64,000 bases of DNA from Emiliania huxleyi CCMP1516 (lineage: Eukaryota > Haptophyta > Isochrysidales > Noelaerhabdaceae), in the NCBI RefSeq assembly GCF_000372725.1, contig NW_005198537.1, forward strand, positions 68,873 through 132,872. Reading direction: 5' to 3'. The position numbers were made by a program, and so were the translations under genes. Shown in pieces: positions 19,278-29,013 of the stretch. Positions within the stretch are counted from its first letter, which is position 1. Each line of letters starts with the position of its first letter. A model generated the notes under the pieces. It saw nothing but the letters and a program-made list of their open reading frames with translations. It did not search any database and was not told the origin of the DNA.

Positions 19278-20883
19278 ATGCGCTTTTTGGGGTCGCTCTT
19301 CTTCAGCTTCGCCGCCGGCGTGCGGATCGCTTCCCCTCCCCTTTTCGCTGCCACCGCTGTCGCCTGTCGGAGACGAGCCCTGCCGCGGGCCGTCGAGGCG
19401 GTTCCGGGCGAGAGCTGCACTGGCGAGAAGGTGGTTGTCGTCGGTGCGACTGGATACATCGGCAAGGCCGTGGTGCGCGAGTCGGTGCGGCGCGGCTACG
19501 CGACGACGGCGGTGGTGCGCGACGCCGCCAAGGCGGCGGGCGAGCCCAAGTTTGAGGGCGCGCGCATCGCCACTGCTGACGTGTGCGACCCGCCGGCGCT
19601 CGGCGCGGCGGGCTCGCCATTTGAGAAGGGCGCCGTCGACGTGGTGATCAGCTGCCTGGCGTCGCGCTCGGGATCGAAGAAGGACTCGTTCGCGATCGAC
19701 TACCAGGCCACGCTCAACTGCCTCGACGCCGCCCGCGCCGCCGGCGCCCGCCACTTTGTGCTGCTGTCGGCGTTTTGCGTCAAGTCTGCCGAGAGGAAGG
19801 ACCCATACGCACTGCAGTTCCAGTACGCGAAGATGGAGTTCGAGGCCAAGCTGCGCGAGCAGACGGAGATGACGTACTCCATCGTCCGGCCGACCGCCTT
19901 CTTCAAGTCGGTCTCCGGCCAGCTCGAGGTCGTCAACAGCGGTGCGCGACACGCAGCGCTCGGCCGCTGAGCAGCCGCGCCTCGTGCGAGCCGCGTGCTC
20001 TCTCCCACCTCCGACCCCACCTCGGCAGGGGCGCCCTTTGTGTACTTTGACCTCGGCGAGGGCCGCTGCGCCACCTGTGCGCAGCCCGAGACCTCCGGGA
20101 GGGCGGCCCCTCGCCCGGCAGCTTGCGTCGAGCTGTCTCTCCTCCTGTCCTGCCTCTCCCGTCCCTCCCCGCAGGCAACCCGATCTCGGAGGCGGACCTC
20201 GCCGCCGCACTCGTCGACACGGTCGCCGACAAGAGCAAGGAGAACGCGCTGTGGAACCTGGGCGGGCCGGACGACGGCTTGTCGATGAAGCAGCAGGGCG
20301 AGATGGTGGCGGAGGTGCTGGGTAAGGAGGAGGCAAAGCTCCTCGCCGTGCCGATCGGCCTCTTCGACGTCATCATCGGAGGGCTGCAGGGCGGCGCAGA
20401 CCTCGCGCTCAGGGTGCGGCCCGGGCCCGCACCCCCGCCAGCTCACACTCACGACACCGCCATGCCACACCGCCATGCCACACCGCCATGCCACACCGCC
20501 ATGCCTCTCTCCGCGAGCACCTCATGCACACCTCAGACAGACATCCGAGACAGACACCTCGCCCGGGCAGGTGGCACAGGCGCCTCCTCCCGACACCTCC
20601 TCCCCCCTCCCCCTCCCAGGCGAGCCGCTTCGACGCGTGGCCCGAGGGGGCGCCCGAGTGGCTAGTCAAGGGCCTGGCCAGCGGCCTCGCCGGCCTCGCC
20701 CAGTCGCTCGAGGACTCGGCCGAGTTTGGGCGCATCGGCCGCTACTACGCTGTCGAGGACATGCTCACCACCGACCCGGCGGACAAGTACGGCAGGACGA
20801 CGCTGCGCCAGCACTACGAGCGCATCGCCGTCGAGGGGCAGGAGTACGACCCGTACACGACGATGTTCGCGCCCAACAAGTGA
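19278..20883 (+). CDS. DVR: Divinyl chlorophyllide a 8-vinyl-reductase, plastid
   Basis: Exons 19278-19941, 20029-20076, 20175-20413 and 20620-20883 join in frame, all GT-AG. After a signal/transit-like N-terminus the NADPH-binding Rossmann motif [15 protein letters not shown] appears, then [53 protein letters not shown] and YYAVEDML, all in the order of the plant-type (N-DVR) enzyme. It reduces the 8-vinyl group to make monovinyl chlorophyllide in the plastid. About 405 residues. The last intron carries a 14-bp tandem repeat (see 20455). Confidence 0.92.
20455..20503 (+). repeat. Tandem ACACCGCCATGCC units in DVR intron 3
   Basis: Four near-identical 14-bp units (CACCGCCATGCCAC) in tandem, wholly inside the 206-bp third intron of the DVR gene. 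Confidence 0.9.
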
Positions 20884-21784
20884 CGCCGCGTCTGAGCGTT
20901 GTGCCGGCAGTGTCTCAGTGTCGGTGTGCGCAGGGGGCGTGAACACGCCTCGCCGCTGCCAACTGTCGACGCGAACTCTCCGCAGAAGAAGCATGTTTGT
21001 GTGCGGTGCACATGAGAGTGTCTTGAGCGTTCGCAGAGACATGTTGTCGACTCAATGCATATCGCCAGCATCGACCGCTCTCTGGTCCAGTGCTCCGTCG
21101 GCTCTGCTCTCTCCCCTCCGGCTCGCGCCTCTTATTTTGGAGCATAACCGAAAGAGACGCGACAGGCGTCCGTGTCTGCAGTATTGCAGACAGCTTCCAC
21201 AGACTGAACTGTGCCGCACCGCAGAGCTGAGAGGTCCCCGTGTGTGTCGCGTGTGTGTCGGCCGCCGCGGCGCCGCGTCGGCAGCTCTCCAGGGTCGACG
21301 CGCGAGACCCGAGAGGCTCGTTCGCTTCCCCCGAGACCCTCACCCAGCGCGCTCATGATTCTAGACGGCCGCAAAAAACACGGCCAGTTACTTTAAGCCG
21401 GGGGGAGTCGGGAGAGAGTGCACCGGTGCCCGCGCGGCCAATTTGCCTCGTGATGTCGCTCGGTGCTTCACACAAAGCACAAACACACATGATGATTAAA
21501 AGTGACGCGGCTGCATTAAACCCAGGAATGATCCCCAAGATAAGTACATGAAGAGAATGTATGTGAGCGGCGGGCCCCACGTACGCCACCGCGTTCGAAA
21601 AGAGTTGTTTGTGAGGCCACACGCGGGATCGCTGGTCCTCTCCGATTTTTTTCCGCTTTCTCTCTGGCAGGTCTCCGTTTCGAAACGAAAAAAATGTTGA
21701 GATAGCTTCTCTTCTTCCACGACCCCGACTGGCGACACAATAACGCACCACTGAAGCTTTGGGAGTGCCTAGCCAGGGCCCGGC
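20884..21784. other. Intergenic, no gene seen
   Basis: Region between the 3' end of DVR and the next ORF. Short frames without features. An AAATTTT-type AT-rich pocket occurs near 21640-21700. Confidence 0.45.
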
Positions 21785-22351
21785 ATGGTTCCAGCTCTCA
21801 TGAGCCTCTTTCCGCTAGCGAGCCTCGTTCCGGTAGCGAGGCCACGGTGCCTCGTTCCGGAACGCCGAGCAGGCGCAGGCCACGGTGGGGCGCGCCTCTC
21901 TGAAGCAGAGGGCGAGCCGCGCACGGGGCGCGTGGAGAGCGCTGCCTCTATCGCTGCAGCGCAGATGCGTGCCAACGTGCGGTCGTACAACGCGGAAGAG
22001 GAGAAAGCTCTCCGCGTCTGCCGGATCGAGTTTGCGCCCTATCCGTCGGGCAAATACAACAAGTTGGAGGGAGAGGACGGGCCGGGCAGAGTCGCGGCCT
22101 ATGAACAGTGCCGCAAGGACCTGCCTGCGCTCTCGTCCTGGTCGGACGATGAGATCGAGGCGACCTTCACGTACATGCAGTCCACGCCCTCCGAACTGCT
22201 CTTCAACTCGCCGATAGGCCCTTTCCTGGTGTTGTCCGGCCTCTCTATATGGCGAGACGGCATGGCGGCCTGGGGCATCCCGCCCTGCAAGACGTACCTA
22301 GATCTCTGCGAAGCCCTCCCTACCTTCCAGCTCAACGTGATGGGAAGCTGA
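21785..22351 (+). CDS. Hypothetical protein, possibly organelle-targeted
   Basis: A 188-residue ORF. Residues 1-60 are hydrophobic then Arg/Ala-rich, compatible with a signal or transit sequence. The remaining 125 residues look like a folded domain: an AYEQCRKDLPALSSWSDDEI segment with acidic helix, then a hydrophobic FNSPIGPFLVLSGLSIWRDG segment and three Cys in the last 25 residues. I do not recognise the family. The gene ends 390 bp from the convergent OSCA-like gene. An upstream exon cannot be excluded. Confidence 0.5.
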   Translation: MVPALMSLFPLASLVPVARPRCLVPERRAGAGHGGARLSEAEGEPRTGRVESAASIAAAQMRANVRSYNAEEEKALRVCRIEFAPYPSGKYNKLEGEDGPGRVAAYEQCRKDLPALSSWSDDEIEATFTYMQSTPSELLFNSPIGPFLVLSGLSIWRDGMAAWGIPPCKTYLDLCEALPTFQLNVMGS

Positions 22352-22743
22352 GCGAAGGACAACAGGTAAAGGGCCTGACAGTGTGTGTATCCGCAATCAC
22401 ACAGGTGGCGGAGGATGTACCCTGGGCTACCCGTAGTACGACGATGACGGGAGATCGGAATTATCTTTTGTACCGGAATCATAATCGCGATACAGATCGG
22501 AGACCGGCTGTATTCATATTTTCATTGTTGTGGACGATGCGTAAGAGACTATAATCTATATAAACGAACAAAAGAAACACGCGCTTCAAAATACAAAAAA
22601 ACTAAAAGATTTAGTATAGAGCTAGAGGAGGTACACAGGGTACACATAGAGACCTACAGACTCTCTACAGCACATACACTCACACACACGCAGAGCAGTT
22701 GAGACACACTTGACGCACACACGCTCCGCCGAGCCGCGGGGCC
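22352..22743. other. Convergent intergenic region, AT-rich
   Basis: Unusually AT-rich for this window, with runs such as ATATAAACGAACAAAAG near 22555 and several TATA-like stretches. It holds the 3' ends of two convergent genes and probably polyadenylation signals. No ORF. Confidence 0.5.
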
Positions 22744-25700
22744 CTACTGGCCTCCGGCGAGGAGGTCCCCCGAGCGAAACGAAGAGTTTTCAAAGGAGGT
22801 GCGGTACGCGCGAGACGCCTCGGCAAGGATCCAGTCGAGCTGGTAGGCCTGCGCGCCAGGCGACGTGTCGCCGGCCATGGATGCGTCCACCTTGATGCAC
22901 CGCTCGAGCGGCAGCTCCGAGGCGAGCGGGCTGTAGTGCCGCTGGAGGCGCGAGGCGCGCACCATCGTGGCGATCATGAGCCCGAAGAGGACGGTTCCGC
23001 TGTACCAGCACGAGTTGAGCACGTGGATCGCGACGAGCACCAGCTGCGCCGTGAGCAGCGCGAAGGTCTCGAGCCGCATCGCCACCGGCCAGTACGCGCC
23101 GCCAGAGTCGAAGTCGGCGCCGAGGTCGTGCAGGTAGACGCGCCGCACGTTGAAGGACCAGGCGCGCGAGACGGCGTACAGCCACGCGATCGTCACGAGC
23201 GTGATGAGCGGCGCGATGGTGGCGAAGAGGAAGGCGGCGGAGAGGACCATCAGCGCGCGCGCGTAGATGCTCGGGTAGTAGAGCCGCTGCAGCGCGGAGA
23301 GCGCCTTTCCGCTCAGCGCCTTGCCGCGCGCCCCGCACAGCCTGGCGGCCCCCACGACCGAGAGGGGAAGGACCTGCTCGCAGCAGCTGGCGTGGAGGCG
23401 GCGCCGCCCGCGGGTTGGCCCGGGGAGGGGAGGGGCGAGGGGAAGGGGCGACGCACGAGGTGCGAGGGGAGGGGGGTGAGTCGCCTGCAGGATGTCGAGC
23501 GCCGGGACGTAGAAGAGGAGCTCGAGCACGAGGTAGTTTACCCAAAAGGTGGCCTGCAGGGGGACGCGCCGCGGGCGTGTCACGGGCGTGTCACGGTCGT
23601 GTCGCGCAGCGGCGTGCTGAGGCGGCTCAGCCCAAGACGAGCCTGCGCCGGCACGGAGCGGCCGAGCAGCGCGAGCAGCGTGCAGTAGCCGCCGCTGAGG
23701 ATGAGCTTGGCGGTCTCGAAGAGAGACCCCACCACGCACGATCCGAGCAGCACCAGCACCTGGCCGAGCGGGGGCGCGTCTCGGAAGGTCGAGGCACCCT
23801 TTTCGAAGAGGGTCTATCGCGTGGAGGAGCGACTAGGACGCGTCTTGGAAGCGTCTAGGAAACGACTAAGAGGGCGCGTCTGGAGAGTGCCAAGCGCCTG
23901 GTTGAAGAAGAACATCTTGTGCAGCGTCGACGTGCCCGCCGCGGCGCCGCTCTCGCGCCTAGCAGGTTGAGAAGGAGGTTGGCCGCCCTGATGAGGGACT
24001 CCTTCTCGGGCGCCCGCCGCGGCGCTCTCGCGCCGCTGCAGCCGCGAGAGGGCGGGCAGCAGGCCCGAGTACAGCGTGAGCATCTGCAGCACGGTGAGGA
24101 CGAGGACAGGCATCCAGCCCTCGAGCGTGGCGCGCGTGGCGGGCGAGAGGTTGTGGATCATACCCGCCGCGCCCTTAAGGTGCGCCTCCTGCAGCATCTT
24201 TGTGATCGAGTCGAGGGAAGCGAGCGACTGCACGAGCGCGACCGGCACGTTCCACAGCGCGAACAGCAGCAGCGTCCCCGACCACGCGCACACGACGACC
24301 GGCCGCGGCGTGACGAGCGACGACCAGAGCGCGTCCTCTGGCGCGGGCGCGGGCCGCGCGTACGCAGACAGGCTCGCGCCTCCGATGTCGCAGTCCGTGA
24401 AGAGGGCGGGCGCGTGGATGGCGCCGAAGCGGGCGCCGCGCGAGCGGAAGAGCACGATGAAGGAGGTCTCGGTCGCCTCGCCTACGCGGCGGCTCCGGCA
24501 CGGCTCGGGCAAGCCCTCCCCCCGGGCGGGTGCCGCCTCGCGCGGCTCGCCCGTCGCGAGCAGCCGCATCTCGTGCGCCAGGTCGACGACCAGGCTCCAG
24601 ACCGCAGCCATGGACCTGCGGGCAGGTTCTCCGGGAGAGGTCTGGGGGAGGGATCGCAGAGGCCTAGCGGTTGCTCCGGACCGCATCCGCGCACCAGGAG
24701 GAGCGACCCGACTGCGTCAGGAGCGGCACCTGCGGCACGCGGCGTGCGGGCGCGTGCTCGAGGCGTGGCCGGCACCCCCCGTGTCCCGAGGTGGCGAGGC
24801 CCCGAGGTGGCGAGGTCCCGAGGCCCCGAGGAGGTCCCGAGGTGGCGAGGCCCCGAGGTGGCGAGGTCCCGAGGCCCCGAGGAGGTCCCGAGGTGGCGAG
24901 GCCCCGAGGTGGCGAGGCCCCGAGGTAGGAGCGCGCGCACGTCCGCCCCGCCGCCGGCCTGGAGGCTCGGCGGCTGCAGCCCGAGCGCGGACAGGCGCCA
25001 CTGGTTCACCTCGCGCGGCACCTTGATGACCTCGTGCAGGTCGGCGCCGAACATCGGCTTGAGCAGCGCGTACACGTCCTCGGCCGTCACCTACGGCACG
25101 CGAGCGATCGACGCGTCGTCGACATGTCGGCTCGGCGAGCGCGGCCTCCGTCCGTCGGCCGTCACCGCGGGCGCGACCGCCCCGTTGAGCGAGTGGCTCG
25201 TCACGAGGCGCGCGGCGTGGAGGTGCGGCCTCGGCGCGGCGAGCCAGTCGTACCGCAGCCGCGCGTACACCTCCGCCTCGCGCCGCGCGAGGATGAGGAA
25301 GACCGAAGTCAGCAGCAGCATGCAAGCCGCCGGCGCCCAGAAGCGGGGCGAGCCGGGAGGCAGGTGGGCGAGCGAGAAGGACTGGATGCCCGAGATCGGC
25401 GCGCCGCTCAGCCACGGCACCACGGGCGAGAGCGGCGGCTTCCCCGGCGGCGCCGGTGGCGCGGCTCCTCCCAACGCGGGAGGCGGGAAGGGGTTCTGCG
25501 GCGGCGGCGGCGGCGGAGCAAACGGGATGTCGAGCCCGGCGTACGGGTCGATCGAGTAGGTGAGGATGAGGGCGGGCATCGCGGTGGCGGCGAAGACGCA
25601 GAAGAGCGTCAGGTTCATGATGAGGAAGCGGCGCAGCATCGTCGCCTCGAGCTGCTCGCCCTCGTGCGGCCCAGAGAGCCCGCGCGAGATGTGGAGCGGA

Positions 25701-25939
25701 TGCGGGGGAGGGCCCTGCTCGAGCGGCACCCGCGGCGCGAAGACCGCCTTGAGACTTGGCAGGTGCGCAAAGACGTGGTAGGCGAAGAGCGAGAAGAAGG
25801 CGAGCAGCGCGTTGACGCTAAACGTGAGCAGCACGCCTTGGTCCTCGTGGTTCAGCCATGCGATGCCGACCCGGTACGCGACCCCGCCAATTTTACAGCC
25901 CTGCGGCACGTCGTCGTCGGCGAACAGGCGGGGCCACAT
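22744..25939 (-). CDS. OSCA/CSC1 (TMEM63)-like mechanosensitive channel
   Basis: Seven exons: 25939-25166, 25090 to about 24950, 24641-24034, 23958-23898, 23759-23643, 23553-23485 and 23373-22744. Four of the six introns are GC-AG. The order is that of DUF221 proteins: an N-terminal TM before a Pro-rich loop, a second TM pair, the cytosolic RRM-like region (FIVLFRSRGARFGA), then APEDALWSSLV, LWNVPVALVQSLASL, LEGWMPVLVLTVLQML, HKMFFFNQVLVLLGS, FETAKLIL, QATFWVNYLVLELL and further TMs ending in a polar tail. The family forms osmo- or stretch-gated cation channels in the plasma membrane. Exon 2's donor is uncertain because intron 2 is filled by a tandem repeat. Start chosen at MWPRLFADDDV. Confidence 0.8.
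23959..24033 (-). other. 75-bp GC-AG intron bounded by direct repeats (OSCA-like gene)
   Basis: Reading the minus strand, the sequence GGCGCGAGAGCG occurs at the donor and again right after the TAG acceptor, followed in both by CCGCGGCGGGC after a 3-base difference. Removal joins ALSRLQRR to ESGAAAGTSTLHK. Being a multiple of three it could also be read through, so it is an intron by inference. Confidence 0.6.
24784..24927. repeat. 51-bp higher-order GAGGTGGCGAGGCCCC tandem repeat
   Basis: About 2.8 copies of a 51-bp unit, itself built of GAGGTGGCGAGG and CCCCGAGG blocks. It lies in the second intron of the OSCA-like gene. Confidence 0.92.
25091..25165 (-). other. 75-bp GT-AG intron bounded by 12-bp direct repeats
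   Basis: On the minus strand the intron begins with GTGACGGCCGA and exon 2 begins with the same bases after TAG; the preceding G is also shared. Splicing joins SLNGAVAPA to VTAEDVYALLKP, restoring the OSCA frame. Confidence 0.8.
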
Positions 25940-26096
25940 TGGCGAAATTGGCAAAAGATAACGTGTCGCCGTTCTCGCACGAGACGAGTTTTCTCGGAGC
26001 GACAGCCTCAAAGAAAAAGGGTGGATGGGCGGGGGAGCGATTGCTGGCGAGCGCCAGCGCGCCCAAAGAACGGTGGGGTGCCCTCGACCGCGCGTC

Positions 26097-27625
26097 CAAG
26101 TCATACGAGCGTCACATTGTAGTGAACAGGCCGAGTTCGCGGTTTGAGCGCCCAGCGCAGACCGACCGACCGCAGGGGGGGTCCGGTCGGCGGCCGCGGA
26201 GGACCGCAGACCGGAGGGGGGGTCCGGTCGGTCGGAGCGCAGACCGAGGGGGGGGTCGGTCGGTTTGGCTCGAGGGTCACACCGCACACGCTCGCCGCAG
26301 CTGTGAATAAATTAGTATCTCGAAATACTAGAGACACCAAGCGACCTCTCTCCGTCTAATCACTCATCGTCGTCCGAGTTGCTGATCTCGAGACGCTCTA
26401 CAGGATTGGGTCGGAACACGAGCTCGTCCATGTCCACGCTCCCGTCGTCGTCGTCCATGATTAGCTTCGCCGGCGACACGCTGTACCCGTTGACGAGCCG
26501 CTTGAGCGCGGCCAGCACCTCCTTCTGCCGGCCGAGCGCCCACGGGCCCAGCATGCAGTAGAACTCCTCGAAGGTGAACTGCTCCTCCTGCGACTCCAAG
26601 AAGCAGTCCACCTCCTTCTCCACCTCCGTCGTGAGGTTGATCTGTAGCTTGATGAAGGTCAGGATGGGCGCATCACAGGCAGTGTGGGCGAGGGGTGGCG
26701 AGGCACGCACCGGAATGATCCCGGTCTTGCCCTGGTTGGCGCCGTCGAGCATCTTGACCTTGATCCACTTGGGGTTAGTCGGCTGCTCGACAAACTCGCA
26801 CGTGTCGCCCCTCTTGGCGGTGATCGAGCCTGCGTGCTTAGCGTTGGCGTCCGCGTCCTTGGTGACGCGCATCTTCTTGCGCGGCGCCGCCTCCTCCTCG
26901 TTGAGTGCGCGCCTAACACCAATCAAGACACATGGCTCGCGACGACCGAGGGCGAGGCGCTCGACGGTGGCATCATGGTCCAGGGAAAATTTGGAGACGC
27001 GAAGACCGGGTGCGAGGCAGATCATGTCGCCGCCATAGCTCTGCCCGCGCGCAACGCGCAGCATGTCGCGATTAACTGAGTTGCTCCAGAAGCGACGTCC
27101 ATCGATTGCCATTCGCTGTCGCTTGGGAGACTCGGAAGCCGATGAGCCCGGTGACGGCGCGGCGGCGATGTGTCGATCAAGTCGGGCAAGTCATCGTAGT
27201 CATCAGAAGGGACGATGCGCGCGTACTGTGGAGAACTGGAGCGCTGCCAGAGCTTGTACAAAGCAACGGCAAGCAGGACCAGGCCTGCGACTGCGTAGAT
27301 GCTCCACATATGTGTGCGGTCGGGCTTGCTCGGGCCTCGGCGAAGAGAGTCTCCTTGGCGCTTGGCTGCGTGACTGGTTTTCATAGTGTAAACCGGCGAT
27401 TTCGAAGCGCCCGTGGCGGTTCGCGAGAAGGAGGGAGAGCGTTTGAGGGGGCTCACGGCAAGGACACCGACCGAGGGGGGGGTCGGTCGTCACACCTCCC
27501 GCCGCCGAGAGAGCGACCGACCGGAGGGGGGGTCCGGTCCACCTCGGGGGCAGACCACCGACCGGCGGGGGGGTCCCCACGAACTAGGGGGGGTGGGTAC
27601 AAAGTGACGCTCGTATCACTTGGGC
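26097..27625. mobile_element. Candidate element with 26-bp terminal inverted repeats
   Basis: 26097-26122 and the reverse complement of 27600-27625 agree at 24 of 26 bases (core ATACGAGCGTCAC). Just inside each end are three G-rich hairpin motifs of the type ACCGACCG-GGGGGG-CGGTCGGT (26158-26275 and 27464-27580), in the same orientation at both ends. The interior is filled by the minus-strand SH3-like gene. No target-site duplication is obvious, so these could instead be shared promoter motifs in inverted orientation. Confidence 0.5.
26360..27384 (-). CDS. Membrane-anchored SH3-like protein of unknown function
   Basis: The 5' part (from ATG at 27384; another in-frame ATG lies at 27456) encodes a single TM segment, WSIYAVAGLVLLAVALYKLW, then an acidic SDDYDDLPDLID stretch. 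A later exon beginning near 26910 gives ALNEEEAAPRKKMRV, then an SH3-like fold (ITAKRGDTCEFV, WIKVKMLDG, GKTGIIPI). A 69-bp GT-AG intron follows and the last exon encodes INLTTEVEKEVDCFLES, FTFEEFYCMLGPW and a very acidic tail ending SDDDE. The first splice junction cannot be fixed. The SH3-like call rests on pattern only. It lies wholly within the inverted-repeat element. Confidence 0.5.
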
Positions 27626-28228
27626 GGAGAGTGGAGCGGCACAGGGCCTGACAAAGAGAAATCGGAGTCTGACGACGAGACCGACAAAAGAAGTGCATCG
27701 TTTCCTCTGAGGTGCCTCAGAGGTGTAGGGTGCCCTTCAGAGGTGTCCTTCAGGAGCGTAGCTGACGTCAGTCTGTGCGCGCTCCCTCTCGCCTCGTCGA
27801 ACCCACCACCATCCCCTTTCTCCTCCTATCTGAGATACGGTAACCACTTGATAGGGTCGATTCCGCACATGGTACGGGACCCCTCGATCGTCTCGCCCTC
27901 CCTCACTGGTGACGATTCAAGAAATCCGCACCGACCACATTTTCTCGTGTGCCCTCGCGCACATCGCATGCGGTCTTCACTCAGCCTCCGCTGCTGTGTG
28001 AATACCAAACTTGCACTTCATAAATAAATAGAGCAGTCATCTCCAGGAGAGATGGGCGACGCACGAACACAGAGGCACAGTGCGCACCCCGCCCCGCTCA
28101 CTCACAGCTCACAGGGCGTGCATCACACAGGCGTGGACTGTGTGACTCCTCGAAATGGCGGGCCGGGCCCGAGCGCTGCCAACGCGAAAAAGAATTTCGT
28201 CCGGTCCTCGCACGACACTAGTCCCATA

Positions 28229-28354
28229 GGAAGAGGCGGACGCCCAAGGGTGAGCGACGGCTAGCGCATCACACCCCTCTTTAAAATCCCTGTGTGGTGG
28301 CGGCGTGCCGTCCTCCCATCCCTCCCTTGGGTTGTCTCTTTTATTTCTTTCTTT
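28229..28354 (+). repeat. Dispersed repeat family, copy D (3' part only)
   Basis: Matches the end of copies C and E: AGACGCCCAAGG-like start, the GACGGCTAGC block, AAAATCCCTGTGTGGTGGCG, then TCCCATCCCTCCCTTGGGTT and a CTTT-rich tail. 5'-truncation with a preserved 3' end resembles retroposed copies. Confidence 0.85.
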
Positions 28355-28356
28355 TT

Positions 28357-28532
28357 GGGCACGGGACTGGCGCGCACTGGCACTAACACAGGTACACCGA
28401 AAAAGAATTGTGTCGGCATGCCGGCCGTGTGATAAGGTACCGACTGCACTCCAATTTTCCAAGTGCAGGTCTCTCACAACACTGCTCACACTGCGCACTG
28501 GGCACGGGACTGGCGCGCACTGGCACTAACAC
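28357..28532 (+). repeat. 33-bp direct repeat, 143 bp apart
   Basis: The 33-bp segment beginning GGGCACGGGACTGGCGCGCA occurs at 28357-28389 and again at 28500-28532 without change. The first copy directly follows the CTTT tail of repeat copy D. Confidence 0.9.
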
Positions 28533-29013
28533 TCACTTGGACAAAGTCAAAGAAAAGGACTTTCAGAGTACAGAGACGACGACGACAGTCAGATGGCAAC
28601 ACTGGCCCTCTCTCTTCACAAAAAACGCAAGCAAGAAACGCTAGTGGCACCAACCAATTCACACACCAATGCAAAGCGAGGAGTGGGTGGGGGTGGGGAC
28701 AGAGCGGGAGGGGGGGGGTCGAGGGTCGAGGGTCGTGTGTGAGTGTCGGCGTGCATGGCTTGGTCCAGGCTTGGTCACAGGACGATGCCCGGTGTGCGCA
28801 TCTCTCACGACCGAAGGAGTGCCTGCGCGCGCTGTGTCCAGGGAGCCAGTCCTTCTCTCTGAAAGAGTGGCCCGCGTTCACCCGCACCCCCTCCACAGCC
28901 CCTGCCTCGCTCGATGGCCGTTTTGTTGCCACCGCCGTTTGCTGGCCCACACGCAGCGCTCGTCCACTCCTCATTGTTGCCCCCCCCTCGCCCCCCCGCG
29001 CGCCCTTGCCTGC

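Larger units (their letters stand above)
27626..29013. other. Intergenic with repeat fragments, no gene seen
   Basis: Between the inverted-repeat element and the MSH4 3' end. It holds repeat copy D and a 33-bp direct duplication (separate entries), and a G-homopolymer near 28710. No supported ORF. Confidence 0.5.
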
